Shown: positions 53,341-62,053 of the stretch, in pieces
How the letters are laid out: every line of letters begins with the position of its first letter
Position numbering within the stretch: position 1 is the first letter of the stretch
Source of the DNA: Sporosarcina sp. ANT_H38
Lineage (GTDB): Bacteria > Bacillota > Bacilli > Bacillales_A > Planococcaceae
Length of the DNA stretch: 64,000 nt
Reading direction: 5' to 3'
NCBI RefSeq assembly: GCF_008369195.1
Contig: NZ_VOBC01000002.1
Coordinates: 496,001 to 560,000, forward strand
The notes under the pieces: generated by a model
What the model was told of the DNA's origin: nothing
The model's database searches: none
The model's input: only the letters and a program-made list of their open reading frames with translations
Made by a program: the position numbers and the translations under genes

Positions 53341-54168
53341 CTATAAAAATACAATAAACGCTAATACAGCTGCTAATACAAGTCGATAAATTGCGAACGG
53401 TATTAGCTTAATACGTGAAACGAGTTTCAAGAAGAAGCGAATCGAAATCAGAGCGAAGACGAATGCACTGATGAATCCAACAATGTAAAAAGATAGATCA
53501 TCCATTGAAAGCTCTTCCCAGTTTTTCATAACCGACACAAGACTTGCGCCCATCATGATAGGTACTGCCATAATGAATGTGAAATCTGCCGCGGTCCTGT
53601 GATTCATACCGAACAGGACGCCGCCCGAAATTGTTGCTCCTGAACGTGAAAATCCAGGCCAAAGGGACAGACATTGGACAAGGCCGACTGTGAATGCCTG
53701 CTTGTATGTAATTTGATCCAATGTGTTCACCCACGGTTTTTTAGGACCAAATTTATCAGCTACAATCATTAGAATTGAACCTGCAATTAATGCAAAAATT
53801 ACCGTTTCGACATTTGATAATTTTTCATCAATAAGGTCTTTGAGAGCAAATCCGATAATAACTGCCGGCAACATCCCAATAATGACGTGTATTAAATTGA
53901 AGCTTTGATTCATTTTTTGGCCATCAATCTTATAGAGGCCTACAAGGCTGAACAGACGCTTCCAGAAAACGATAACAACAGCTAATATCGAACCCAATTG
54001 GATAACAATTTTAAATGTGAATGCCGAACGATCTCCAAGAAATTCTGTTGTTTTCAGCCACATATCATCGACAATGATCAAATGACCCGTCGATGATACA
54101 GGTGCAAACTCCGTCATTCCCTCAACAAGTCCTAGTATTAGCGCTTTAATCAATTCAAATATTTCCAT
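53341..54168 (-). CDS. uppP: Undecaprenyl-diphosphatase
   Basis: 275 residues, about eight membrane helices. Catalytic motifs EGMTEFAPVSSTGH near residue 16 and PGFSRSGATISGG near 170. It dephosphorylates undecaprenyl pyrophosphate for reuse in cell wall synthesis and gives bacitracin tolerance. It starts 7 bp after the DedA gene. Confidence 0.92.
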   Translation of the reverse strand: MEIFELIKALILGLVEGMTEFAPVSSTGHLIIVDDMWLKTTEFLGDRSAFTFKIVIQLGSILAVVIVFWKRLFSLVGLYKIDGQKMNQSFNLIHVIIGMLPAVIIGFALKDLIDEKLSNVETVIFALIAGSILMIVADKFGPKKPWVNTLDQITYKQAFTVGLVQCLSLWPGFSRSGATISGGVLFGMNHRTAADFTFIMAVPIMMGASLVSVMKNWEELSMDDLSFYIVGFISAFVFALISIRFFLKLVSRIKLIPFAIYRLVLAAVLAFIVFL

Positions 54169-54175
54169 AAGTTAG

Positions 54176-54787
54176 TTACACTCTCTTTCTACGGAAGCGA
54201 ATATACCAAATGCAAATCGCTATACCGCCAATTCCTATTAGTACGTACGCAATGTTTGAATAGATATCCATATAGTGGACAATCGATGTCCAATTGTCAC
54301 CTACTGCTGCCCCAATGGTGACGAGTGCCGTATTCCATATCAAACTGCCTATTGTTGTAAGCAAAATGAATAGAGGAAAATTCATATTCGACATGCCTGC
54401 TGGAATTGAGATTAGGCTCCGAATTAGTGGAACTAGGCGGCAAAGTAGCACTGTCCAAGGACCATATTTGTCGAACCAAGCATCTGCCTTACGGATGTCT
54501 TTTCGTGTAAGACGTAAAACGCCACCCCACCGATCGACAATTTTTTCAAGGCGTGCCACATCGAGAAATAACCCTATACTATACAAAATCATTGCCCCAA
54601 TAACCGATCCGGCCGTCGCCGCAATAATGACACCCACTCGAGTCATATCCGAATACGTCGTCATGAATCCACCAAATGTCAAAATAACTTCAGATGGTAT
54701 TGGCGGAAACACATTCTCAATCATGATTAATAAAAACACACCAAAATAACCAAACTGGTCCATAAATTCAGTAATCCAATTTTCCAC
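54176..54787 (-). CDS. DedA-family membrane protein
   Basis: 203 residues from GTG 54787; the open frame extends to 54934 but the extra part is atypical. DedA features: ENVFPPIPSEVILTFGG near residue 22 and CRLVPLIRSLISIPAGMSNM near 120. Some DedA proteins (B. subtilis UptA) flip undecaprenyl phosphate back across the membrane, which fits the adjacent uppP. This specific role is an inference. Confidence 0.83.
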   Translation of the reverse strand: MENWITEFMDQFGYFGVFLLIMIENVFPPIPSEVILTFGGFMTTYSDMTRVGVIIAATAGSVIGAMILYSIGLFLDVARLEKIVDRWGGVLRLTRKDIRKADAWFDKYGPWTVLLCRLVPLIRSLISIPAGMSNMNFPLFILLTTIGSLIWNTALVTIGAAVGDNWTSIVHYMDIYSNIAYVLIGIGGIAICIWYIRFRRKRV

Positions 54788-55168
54788 TCTAAGCACCCAC
54801 CAACTATTACTTTCCAAAAACAAAACCCTATGCAAACGGGGTCCGATAGCAAAAGGACGATTCCGCATAGCTAGAGGTTTCGCTTTCTGTATATTATAGT
54901 ACGTAATAGGCGGTTCGGATATGATTTTGTTCAAATTTTCCCCAGATTAAAAAATGATTACAGGTTAAGCAACGTCTATATAGTAAGAGATTCCGTCTTC
55001 TTTAATGAGCGAAATTACAATTGATCCTCGGCAACTCTAATCCGCCGTTCTAGACAGTTAGCGCACGCAACCGAATAAGTTAGTAAATACGTTAGTGAGA
55101 AAGGTAGAAATATAGGCACTTTTGGACCTACTATTATATATCTTTATTAATTCAGTACATATTCCACT

Positions 55169-55333
55169 TGTGGATATCCTTGAAATTAATCAAGTTATCC
55201 ACCTTGAATGAGGATAACTTGACAACATTGTTGATAATTTCTGAAAATTTCATATTTATCCACAGAACCGCTTGGATAGATCCTTTGAAATTAGTTATCA
55301 ACAAGGTTATCGTTACAAAAAAGGTTATCCACA
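55169..55333. promoter_or_regulatory. Cluster of seven DnaA boxes
   Basis: Perfect TTATCCACA at 55256..55264 and 55325..55333. One-mismatch boxes at 55169..55177 (reverse), 55195..55203, 55209..55217 (reverse), 55229..55237 (reverse) and 55295..55303. All lie in 165 bp of AT-rich, gene-free DNA. The wider gap 54935..55375 contains nothing else I recognise. It resembles DnaA-titration clusters of B. subtilis. No dnaA or dnaN is adjacent, so it is not oriC as usually organised. Confidence 0.75.
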
Positions 55334-55375
55334 ATGATAACTTCCCCTTTTCAACTTAAGTAATCTATCGAAAAC

Positions 55376-55406
55376 AAAGTCATCTAGCAGGATGCCAGAT
55401 GACTTT
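55376..55406 (-). terminator. Terminator of the acyl-CoA ligase gene
   Basis: AAAGTCATCT / AGATGACTTT with an 11-nt loop, 6 bp beyond the stop codon. Confidence 0.8.
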
Positions 55407-55411
55407 TTCCC

Positions 55412-57034
55412 TTATACTTTTATTGTATAGTCTTTCAAACTTTCACGCAGCGAAGCTTTCAAAAACTTACCAACGGATGTTTTCGGGATTTCATCCAAGA
55501 AGATAACATCGTCCGGTACCCATAATTTAGCGAATTGGCCTGCCAAATAGGTTAGCAACCGCTGTTTCATCTCTTCGTCAGCAACCTTCCCTTCTTTCAA
55601 GACAACACACGCCAGTGGACGCTCAATCCATTGCTCATGCGGTATCGCTACCACTGCCGCTTCGAATACATCTTCATGTGTCATCAGGGCATTTTCCAAG
55701 TCAACAGACGAAATCCATTCGCCTCCGCTCTTGATCAAATCTTTTGTCCGATCCATCAATTTAAGATAGCCGAACTCTGTCATGACTGCGATATCTCCTG
55801 TGAATAGCCAGCCATCTCGGAACGCTTCTGCTGTCCGCTCATCATTGTAATATTCGCTTGCAATCCAAGGCCCCCGAATGGCCAATTCGCCCATTGTTTT
55901 GCCATCCCAAGGTGCATCACCGGCTTCATTGACAATACGGACTTCAAGACCTGGCATCGGCAAACCTTGAAGTGCGCGGACATCGATTTTTTCATCCACT
56001 GTTAAGTCGGCCATCTCTGATGAATAGACCGATAGACTAACCAACGGTGATGTTTCGGTCATGCCATAACCAACGATAAACGGTACACCAAGTTTTTCTT
56101 CGAATGCACGGATCAATCCTTTTGGCGAAGCTGAACCACCACTTACAACCGCTCGAAGCGACGACAAATCCCTAGGATTCTGTTCCTGCTCCTTCAGCAC
56201 GGCAAGCCAAATTGTCGGAACTCCCGCAGTTACAGTCACCTTCTCCTGCTCAATCAAGTCCAACAGTAGTTTCGGATTAAAGCCCGGACCCGGAAGGACT
56301 TGTGTTGTACCGAAAAAGACTGCGGCAAACGGCATTCCCCATGCATTGACGTGGAACATTGGTACAACTGGCAGGATGACATCCCTCTCAGATAGTCCCA
56401 TCGCATCGGCTAGTCCTAGCGCATAACTATGCAGCACAAGTCCGCGATGGGTATAGATGACTCCTTTCGGATTGCCCGTAGTAGCGGATGTGTAACACAT
56501 GCCTGCTGGCGTATTTTCATCGAGATCTTCTGGGAATACAAAGTCCTCAGAAGCTTCTGCGAGAAGCGCTTCATACGAATAGACATTTTCAAGAGATGTT
56601 TCAGGTATTTCAGTGCTGTCTCCCATGATGATATAATGTTTCACCGTTTTCAGATAAGGTGCAAGTTTTTCAAGATGCGGAAACAGATTATCATCGACAA
56701 GCAAGATTTCATCTCCGGCATGGTTGATAACGTATGCAATATGTTCCGGCGATAATCGTATATTAACCATATGAAGGATGGCACCTGTTCCCGGCACACC
56801 GAAATACGCTTCTAAATGACGATGATGATTCCACGCAAACGTACCAACTTTCGTTCCGTGTTCCATTCCCAGTTTCGTCAGGGCATCTGCGAGTCTGCGG
56901 GTTCTTTTTGCGAACTCACGATATGGAATTCGATGAATCGAATTCTCTCCTGTTCGTGAAATAATTAATTTGTTAGGGAAATATTGCTCTGCTCTTTTAA
57001 TGAAGGAAGATAATAAAAGTGGTGTTTGCATCAT
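55412..57034 (-). CDS. Long- or medium-chain fatty acid-CoA ligase
   Basis: 540 residues from ATG 57034, which follows AAAAGGGG. AMP-binding motifs: TSATTGNPKGVIYTHRG near residue 180, YGMTETSPLV near 325, and WLFTGDIAVM near 425, with the acceptor Lys in KTSVGKFLK at the end. It activates fatty acids for the beta-oxidation genes upstream. Confidence 0.87.
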   Translation of the reverse strand: MMQTPLLLSSFIKRAEQYFPNKLIISRTGENSIHRIPYREFAKRTRRLADALTKLGMEHGTKVGTFAWNHHRHLEAYFGVPGTGAILHMVNIRLSPEHIAYVINHAGDEILLVDDNLFPHLEKLAPYLKTVKHYIIMGDSTEIPETSLENVYSYEALLAEASEDFVFPEDLDENTPAGMCYTSATTGNPKGVIYTHRGLVLHSYALGLADAMGLSERDVILPVVPMFHVNAWGMPFAAVFFGTTQVLPGPGFNPKLLLDLIEQEKVTVTAGVPTIWLAVLKEQEQNPRDLSSLRAVVSGGSASPKGLIRAFEEKLGVPFIVGYGMTETSPLVSLSVYSSEMADLTVDEKIDVRALQGLPMPGLEVRIVNEAGDAPWDGKTMGELAIRGPWIASEYYNDERTAEAFRDGWLFTGDIAVMTEFGYLKLMDRTKDLIKSGGEWISSVDLENALMTHEDVFEAAVVAIPHEQWIERPLACVVLKEGKVADEEMKQRLLTYLAGQFAKLWVPDDVIFLDEIPKTSVGKFLKASLRESLKDYTIKV

Positions 57035-57322
57035 ATTAATCGATCCCCTTTTCATATAGAATAATTTTTTACGTAATCAGTGCGTTCTAAAATCGTGGAT
57101 ATATGTCACATATGGTCCCGAAAGATAATATGCCGCGCAAAGCTAAATTATTCCTTTTATATAGGGTAAAATAAGGAACTCCATGGAATTCGCTAGGGCG
57201 CTAGGGGATGCCTCTCGCCATAAGCCGAAGCCAGTCTTATGGCTTCGGTTACCCCTTTAAGGCACCCTTTTCTTGATTTGTAGAGGTATTTATTTGTTCA
57301 ACTTATATAGTATCCATAATTT
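57035..57322. other. Gap with a compound stem-loop
   Basis: CCGAAGCC (57225..57232) pairs with GGCTTCGG (57241..57248). An outer imperfect stem joins GGGATGCCT (about 57205) to AGGCACCC (about 57261). On the plus strand it ends in CTTTTC. No plus-strand gene precedes it, so its role is unclear. No other feature is seen. Confidence 0.4.
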
Positions 57323-58471
57323 CTACAAACCCATATTTTTCGCGATGATGACTTTCATGATTTCATTCGTCCCTGCGTAAATCGATGCCACTGGAATATC
57401 CCGGTAACGCCGAGCGATTTTATATTCCTCCATATAACCGTATCCACCGTGCAACTGCATACACTCTGCGGAAATTTCTCGCGCTGTATCAGTAAGCCAA
57501 TATTTCGCCATCGATACTTTCGTGACGACGTCTTTTCCCGCTATATGATCCTCGATAAGTGATTCAAGAAACACTTTGCCAATTTCCACTTTTGTTGCAA
57601 TTTCAGCAAGTTTAAACTGCGTGTTTTGGAAAGAACCGATTGGCTTATCAAATGCTTTCCGCGATTTTACATACTCAAGCGTCATTTCCAACATATCCTC
57701 TGATGCCGTTTGTGCGGCAATCGCGACGACAAGCCGTTCTTGCTGTAGTTTTTCCATTAAGTAAATAAATCCTTTTCCTTCTTCACCAATCAAGTTCGCC
57801 ACTGGTACACGGCAATCTTCAAAGAACAACTCCGCCGTGTCTTGCGAATGTAGCCCGACTTTATCGAGTTTGCGACCTTTCGTAAAACCTGGAGTTCCTT
57901 CTTCTATAATAAGTAGGCTAACGCCACGATGTTTCGGTTCAGCATATGGGTCAGTTTTCACAGCAACGAGAATGAGATTCCCGTTAATACCGTTTGTAAT
58001 AAATGTCTTTTGACCATTCACAACATAGTGATCGCCATCTTTAATTGCCGTCGTCCAGATATTAGCCAGGTCCGATCCCGTCCCTGGCTCTGTCATTGCG
58101 ATAGCGGTGATATTGTTAGCGCTTACACATCCCGGTAACCAACGCTCTTTCTGCTCAATCGTGCCAAACGTTTCAATATACGGAACAACGATGTCATTGT
58201 GCAAGCCTACACCTGTAAGACCCGTGCCTACACGCTCAAGTTCTTCCCCGATAATGACGCTGAAGCTGAAATCTAGACCAAGCCCTCCGTATTTTTCATC
58301 CACTTGTGGGCAGAGGAATCCCATCTCCCCCAGTTTTCTCCAAAATGCGATTGGAATAATCCGATCTCTTTCCCATGTATCGTAGTGTGGAACCGCTTCT
58401 TTTTGAAGAAACTTCCGGAGTGAATCCCGAAACATGACGTGCTCATCCATTTCAAATCTGTATCTTGCCAA
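57323..58471 (-). CDS. Acyl-CoA dehydrogenase
   Basis: 382 residues from TTG 58471, after GAGGGGGG. Motifs: AIAMTEPGTGSDLANI near residue 125, QKTFITNGINGN near 155, and the C-terminal ECMQLHGGYGYMEEYKIARR. It is an FAD enzyme that makes the first double bond of beta-oxidation. The chain length or branched substrate is not evident. Confidence 0.9.
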   Translation of the reverse strand: MARYRFEMDEHVMFRDSLRKFLQKEAVPHYDTWERDRIIPIAFWRKLGEMGFLCPQVDEKYGGLGLDFSFSVIIGEELERVGTGLTGVGLHNDIVVPYIETFGTIEQKERWLPGCVSANNITAIAMTEPGTGSDLANIWTTAIKDGDHYVVNGQKTFITNGINGNLILVAVKTDPYAEPKHRGVSLLIIEEGTPGFTKGRKLDKVGLHSQDTAELFFEDCRVPVANLIGEEGKGFIYLMEKLQQERLVVAIAAQTASEDMLEMTLEYVKSRKAFDKPIGSFQNTQFKLAEIATKVEIGKVFLESLIEDHIAGKDVVTKVSMAKYWLTDTAREISAECMQLHGGYGYMEEYKIARRYRDIPVASIYAGTNEIMKVIIAKNMGL

Positions 58472-58553
58472 CGTTCAAGCCCCCCTCTTGTGTAACACCT
58501 TTTTTTGAAAATAATAGAGTTGTAATAGTTATCAGCGAATCATGGCTTTCAAC

Positions 58554-59318
58554 TCACTTCGGTTGCATCCGAATCGCACCATCCAGCCGGATTACTTCAC
58601 CGTTGAGCAGTGTATTAGTAAATATACTTTCAACCAGCTTTGCATATTCGTCCGGTCGTCCAAGTCGTTTCGGGAACGGTACCATCGATGAAAGTGAATT
58701 ACGCGCTGCTTCCGGCAGTCCGTCGAATAGCGGTGTCTCTACAAGACCCGGTGCAATTGTCATCACACGGATACCGAATGCCGCTAGTTCACGTGCAATT
58801 GGTAACGTCATTCCAACAACGCCTCCCTTTGATGCACTGTATGCAACCTGGCCAATTTGTCCTTCAAAAGCAGCTACTGATGCAGTATTCACAATAACTC
58901 CGCGCTCCCCTTCTTCGTTTGGATCATTGCCTTGCATAGCAGCTGCCGCTACACGAATCACGTTGAATGTACCTATCAAGTTTACCCGGATGACTTGTTC
59001 AAACTGGTCAAGCACCATCGGACCGCTTCGCGACAACACTTTTCCTGGCGTCGCAACGCCTGCACAATTGACAACGGCAGTTATTTCTCCGAATAGCTCT
59101 TTTACAGAAGATACATTTACTTCCACTGCTTTTGCATTCGCAACGTCTGTTTTTAGGAATAAAACATTTTCTTCTCCAAGCTCGCTCGCAATTGCTTGTC
59201 CACGCTCTTCATTCCTGTCGAAAATAGCTGCCTTTCCTCCGGCATTTACTATCCTTCTTACAGTGGCCTCCCCAAGACCGGAAGCTCCACCTGTTACAAT
59301 TGCAGTTACCTTTTCCAT
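58554..59318 (-). CDS. SDR-family 3-hydroxyacyl-CoA dehydrogenase
   Basis: 254 residues from ATG 59318 (GTG 59324 possible). Nucleotide-binding TGGASGLGEATVRRI, NCAG motif, catalytic Tyr and Lys in YSASKGGVVG near 163, and an HSD10-type tail. It oxidises 3-hydroxyacyl-CoA with NAD. It sits between thiolase and acyl-CoA dehydrogenase genes. Confidence 0.87.
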   Translation of the reverse strand: MEKVTAIVTGGASGLGEATVRRIVNAGGKAAIFDRNEERGQAIASELGEENVLFLKTDVANAKAVEVNVSSVKELFGEITAVVNCAGVATPGKVLSRSGPMVLDQFEQVIRVNLIGTFNVIRVAAAAMQGNDPNEEGERGVIVNTASVAAFEGQIGQVAYSASKGGVVGMTLPIARELAAFGIRVMTIAPGLVETPLFDGLPEAARNSLSSMVPFPKRLGRPDEYAKLVESIFTNTLLNGEVIRLDGAIRMQPK

Positions 59319-59422
59319 TTCCACCCCTAAATCCCCCTAATCAAATAAAGAAGTTAACCTAAGAACACCGAATTCTGTAGCTGATGCTTCGCTTTCAGTA
59401 CAAAAAAATTAGCTGAATGAAA

Positions 59423-60571
59423 TCAAATACGTTCGATAATTGTCGCGTTCGCCATACCCATTCCTTCGCAAATTGCGAGTAGCCCGTAACGTCCGCCAGT
59501 CCGTTTTAATTCGTGAATCATCGACACCAACAATCTCGTGCCCGTTGCTCCAAGTGGATGACCGAGCGCAATGGCACCGCCGTTCGGGTTCAATTTCGCA
59601 GGATCAGCACCCGTTTCTTTCAGCCAGGCGAGCGGCACTGGTGCAAATGCTTCATTCACTTCGTACGTATCCATGTCTTCTATTGAAAGTCCAGCCTTTT
59701 CAAGTACTTTCCGTGTTGCTTCAATTGGACCAGTCAGCATTAACGTCGGATCAGAACCGACAACGGATCTTGCAACAATGCGTGCGATTGGCTTCACGCC
59801 GAGTTCGTCTGCTTTGTCGCGAGACATAAGAAGGACCGCAGACGCACCATCACTCATTTGACTTGCATTACCCGCTGTAATCACACCCTTTTCATCAAAG
59901 ACAGTTCGTAATCCAGCCAACACTTCCGTTGTCGATTCGGGACGAGGTCCTTCATCTTTAGAAAACATTTCGGTTGTACCATCTTCTTTCCTGATTTCAA
60001 CGGGAATAATTTCTTCTTCAAATTTCCCTTCATTAATTGCGCGAATCGCCTTTTGGTGACTTTCCACTGAAAAGCGATCAAGTTCTTCCCGCGACAGTTC
60101 CCACTTCTCAGCAATTCGTTCGGCGGAAAGCCCTTGATTAATGATTTCATGTTTTTCTAGCAGTTTCGCACTTGGTTTTGCATCTCTCATATTCGACATC
60201 ATTGGTTCACGCGACATGCTTTCAACGCCGCCCGCAATGACCATATCCATATCACCCGAAAGTATTGCTTGCGACGCAAAATGGACGGCCTGTTGGCTCG
60301 ATCCACATTGCCGGTCGATTGTCACACCAGGTACATGTATCGGGAATCCCGCGATGAGCGCTGCTGTCCTAGCAATATTCCCGCCTTGTTCACCTGATTG
60401 GGTAACACAACCAAGAATGACGTCTTCCACATCTTCTTTATGTACCCCCGCACGTTTCATAAGTTCCTCAAGTACCACAGCCGCAAGTTCATCAGGTCTG
60501 TAGACTGAAAAGCTCCCTTTTCTCCTGCCGACCGCAGTTCTCACCCCTCCAACAATAACAACCTCTTTCAT
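59423..60571 (-). CDS. Acetyl-CoA acyltransferase (thiolase)
   Basis: 382 residues. Active-site Cys in IDRQCGSSQQAVHF near residue 90, NPNGGAIALGHPLGATG near 335 and CEGMGMA near 370. It cleaves 3-ketoacyl-CoA. It is first in the beta-oxidation gene row (thiolase, SDR dehydrogenase, acyl-CoA dehydrogenase, ligase). Confidence 0.9.
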   Translation of the reverse strand: MKEVVIVGGVRTAVGRRKGSFSVYRPDELAAVVLEELMKRAGVHKEDVEDVILGCVTQSGEQGGNIARTAALIAGFPIHVPGVTIDRQCGSSQQAVHFASQAILSGDMDMVIAGGVESMSREPMMSNMRDAKPSAKLLEKHEIINQGLSAERIAEKWELSREELDRFSVESHQKAIRAINEGKFEEEIIPVEIRKEDGTTEMFSKDEGPRPESTTEVLAGLRTVFDEKGVITAGNASQMSDGASAVLLMSRDKADELGVKPIARIVARSVVGSDPTLMLTGPIEATRKVLEKAGLSIEDMDTYEVNEAFAPVPLAWLKETGADPAKLNPNGGAIALGHPLGATGTRLLVSMIHELKRTGGRYGLLAICEGMGMANATIIERI

Positions 60572-60759
60572 TCCTACACCCCGTTATCTGAATTAATTAA
60601 TTTTTCTTATAATAATAGAATACATGAAAATATTTACAAAATCTAGTATAACTTAGACCGAATCAGCCTCAAGTCTTAGATGAAAATCCGCTTAGCGCCC
60701 GTTTGGACGAGCAGGAAATCGTTATAAGATTAAGCTACAAACGAAAGGAGGAACAACAA

Positions 60760-61110
60760 ATGAAAAAACTAGGTCTTGCAGCACTCGGTATTACAGCGGC
60801 AATCGTTGCCCTTGTGAACCTCGGCTCACTACTCGCACTTGCATTTTCTGCATTAGTTGCATACGCGGGGTTCCATTATTTTAGAAAGAGCACTTCCACA
60901 ATCTCGAAATTGTTCTGGGGAGGCGTACTTGTCATTGGCTTGTTAACAGCAATTGCAAATGTACCAGCATTCATCGGAATCATTGCTTTAGTGGGTGTTC
61001 TGTATGCTTGGCGTAAATGGCATGGTACAGAAAATAGTAACATCATCAATAACGCCACCGACGATCCTTTCGTAAACTTTGAACGTCAGTGGAATGAAAT
61101 TACAAAATAA
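60760..61110 (+). CDS. Small membrane protein of the lia-type stress operon (lmo0954-like)
   Basis: 116 residues from ATG 60760, after AAAGGAGG; the frame to 60703 is not needed. Three hydrophobic segments (about 4-22, 24-40, 50-85). It precedes the PspA gene as LiaI precedes LiaH in B. subtilis and lmo0954 precedes lmo0955 in Listeria. It may anchor PspA at the membrane. Confidence 0.75.
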   Translation: MKKLGLAALGITAAIVALVNLGSLLALAFSALVAYAGFHYFRKSTSTISKLFWGGVLVIGLLTAIANVPAFIGIIALVGVLYAWRKWHGTENSNIINNATDDPFVNFERQWNEITK

Positions 61111-61126
61111 TGAGGAGGAACTAACT

Positions 61127-61768
61127 ATGAACTCACTTTGGAATAGATTTAAATACTCAGTACAAGCAGATCTTCACACGGTGCTCGATAAAAAAGAAAG
61201 CAAAAATCCAATTGCTATGTTGAATCAATACATCCGTGAAGCAGAAAAACAGACTGATTCAATTGGAAAATTGCTTGAACGTCAAAGCAAACTAAAAAAA
61301 GAACTACAGAAAGAATTGGCAGAAGCAGAAAAAATGGCAGACAAACGCCGTAGTCAACTCGAACTGGCACAAACGGCCGGCGAAGAAGACTTGGTCGCAT
61401 TTGCCGAGGAAGAAATCGCTACCTACGATACACGTGCAGCGGTACTTTCGGAAAGTGTTATGGAAACGGCTTATGAATTAATTTCACTGGAGCGTAAATT
61501 CGAGGAAATGAAACATAAAGTAACAGACATGAAAGTGCGTCAGCTGCAATTAATGGGCAAAGAGAATGTGACACGTGCCCATCATCGTATGGACCAAGTC
61601 ATCTCTCCAGAAAATGCAGACAACAAAATGGCGTCAGTCGGCGAAATGAAAAAGTATATCGAAAACCTTGGCGGGAAAATTGAAAGTGAGTACGAAACGT
61701 CATCTATGGAACGTCGACTCGAGACATTAGGAAAAGCGGAGGGTGCCGACCAGGTGCGACAGGCATAA
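61127..61768 (+). CDS. liaH: PspA/IM30-family protein, LiaH-like
   Basis: 213 residues from ATG 61127, after GAGGAGG. Long coiled coil (MLNQYIREAEKQTDSIGKLL onward to about residue 165), the PspA hallmark. It forms ring- or rod-like assemblies on stressed membranes. The last 16 codons lie inside a duplicated, palindromic segment. Confidence 0.88.
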   Translation: MNSLWNRFKYSVQADLHTVLDKKESKNPIAMLNQYIREAEKQTDSIGKLLERQSKLKKELQKELAEAEKMADKRRSQLELAQTAGEEDLVAFAEEEIATYDTRAAVLSESVMETAYELISLERKFEEMKHKVTDMKVRQLQLMGKENVTRAHHRMDQVISPENADNKMASVGEMKKYIENLGGKIESEYETSSMERRLETLGKAEGADQVRQA

Positions 61769-61894
61769 GCCAGATTGGCGACGTGGCGCACTTTGCCACA
61801 TAGCCGAACTGACTTATGTCCCGAGCATCTGGCACCCGAAGCCTGGACATTAGGAAAAGCAGAGAGTGCCGATCAGGTGCGACAGGCATAAGCC
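61723..61894. repeat. Direct duplication of the pspA tail with a long imperfect palindrome
   Basis: 61723..61771 and 61846..61894 are 49-bp copies with 3 mismatches, 123 bp apart; both encode the tail ending DQVRQA and a TAA. Between them lies an inverted, partial copy: GGGTGCC (61741..61747) pairs with GGCACCC (61831..61837), CAGGTGC with GCATCTG, CATAAG with CTTATG, and the tip is GTGGC / GCCAC. The result is a branched hairpin of about 100 bp. Confidence 0.8.
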
Positions 61895-61949
61895 TAGAAG
61901 TTAGAGAAAGAATCCGCAAAAGAAGTAGAAATTGTGTAAAATAGATTGT

Positions 61950-62012
61950 AGGATGCAGGTATGCAACTGTCGCTGCAGAACGCGGCGTACTTAGGTTGCA
62001 TACCTGCATCCT
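61950..62012. repeat. Perfect 18-bp stem with 27-nt loop upstream of liaF
   Basis: 61950..61967 and 61995..62012 are exact reverse complements. No T-run follows. It ends about 40 bp before the liaF start, so it may affect mRNA stability or be a mobile palindrome. Confidence 0.75.
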
Positions 62013-62053
62013 CACTTACAGATAATCTGACTTCAAGAAGGGAGAATAACAAG

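Noticed and set aside
55169..55333. Chromosomal origin of replication
   Set aside because: The DnaA boxes are suggestive, but dnaA, dnaN, rpmH and gyr genes are absent and neighbouring genes are metabolic.
55152..55359. Small frames on both strands in the DnaA-box cluster
   Set aside because: They arise from the repeated box sequence, lack ribosome binding sites and have no recognisable domain.
61704..62015. 103-residue minus-strand frame with internal repeat
   Set aside because: The repeat in the translation is explained by the duplicated pspA tail on the plus strand.
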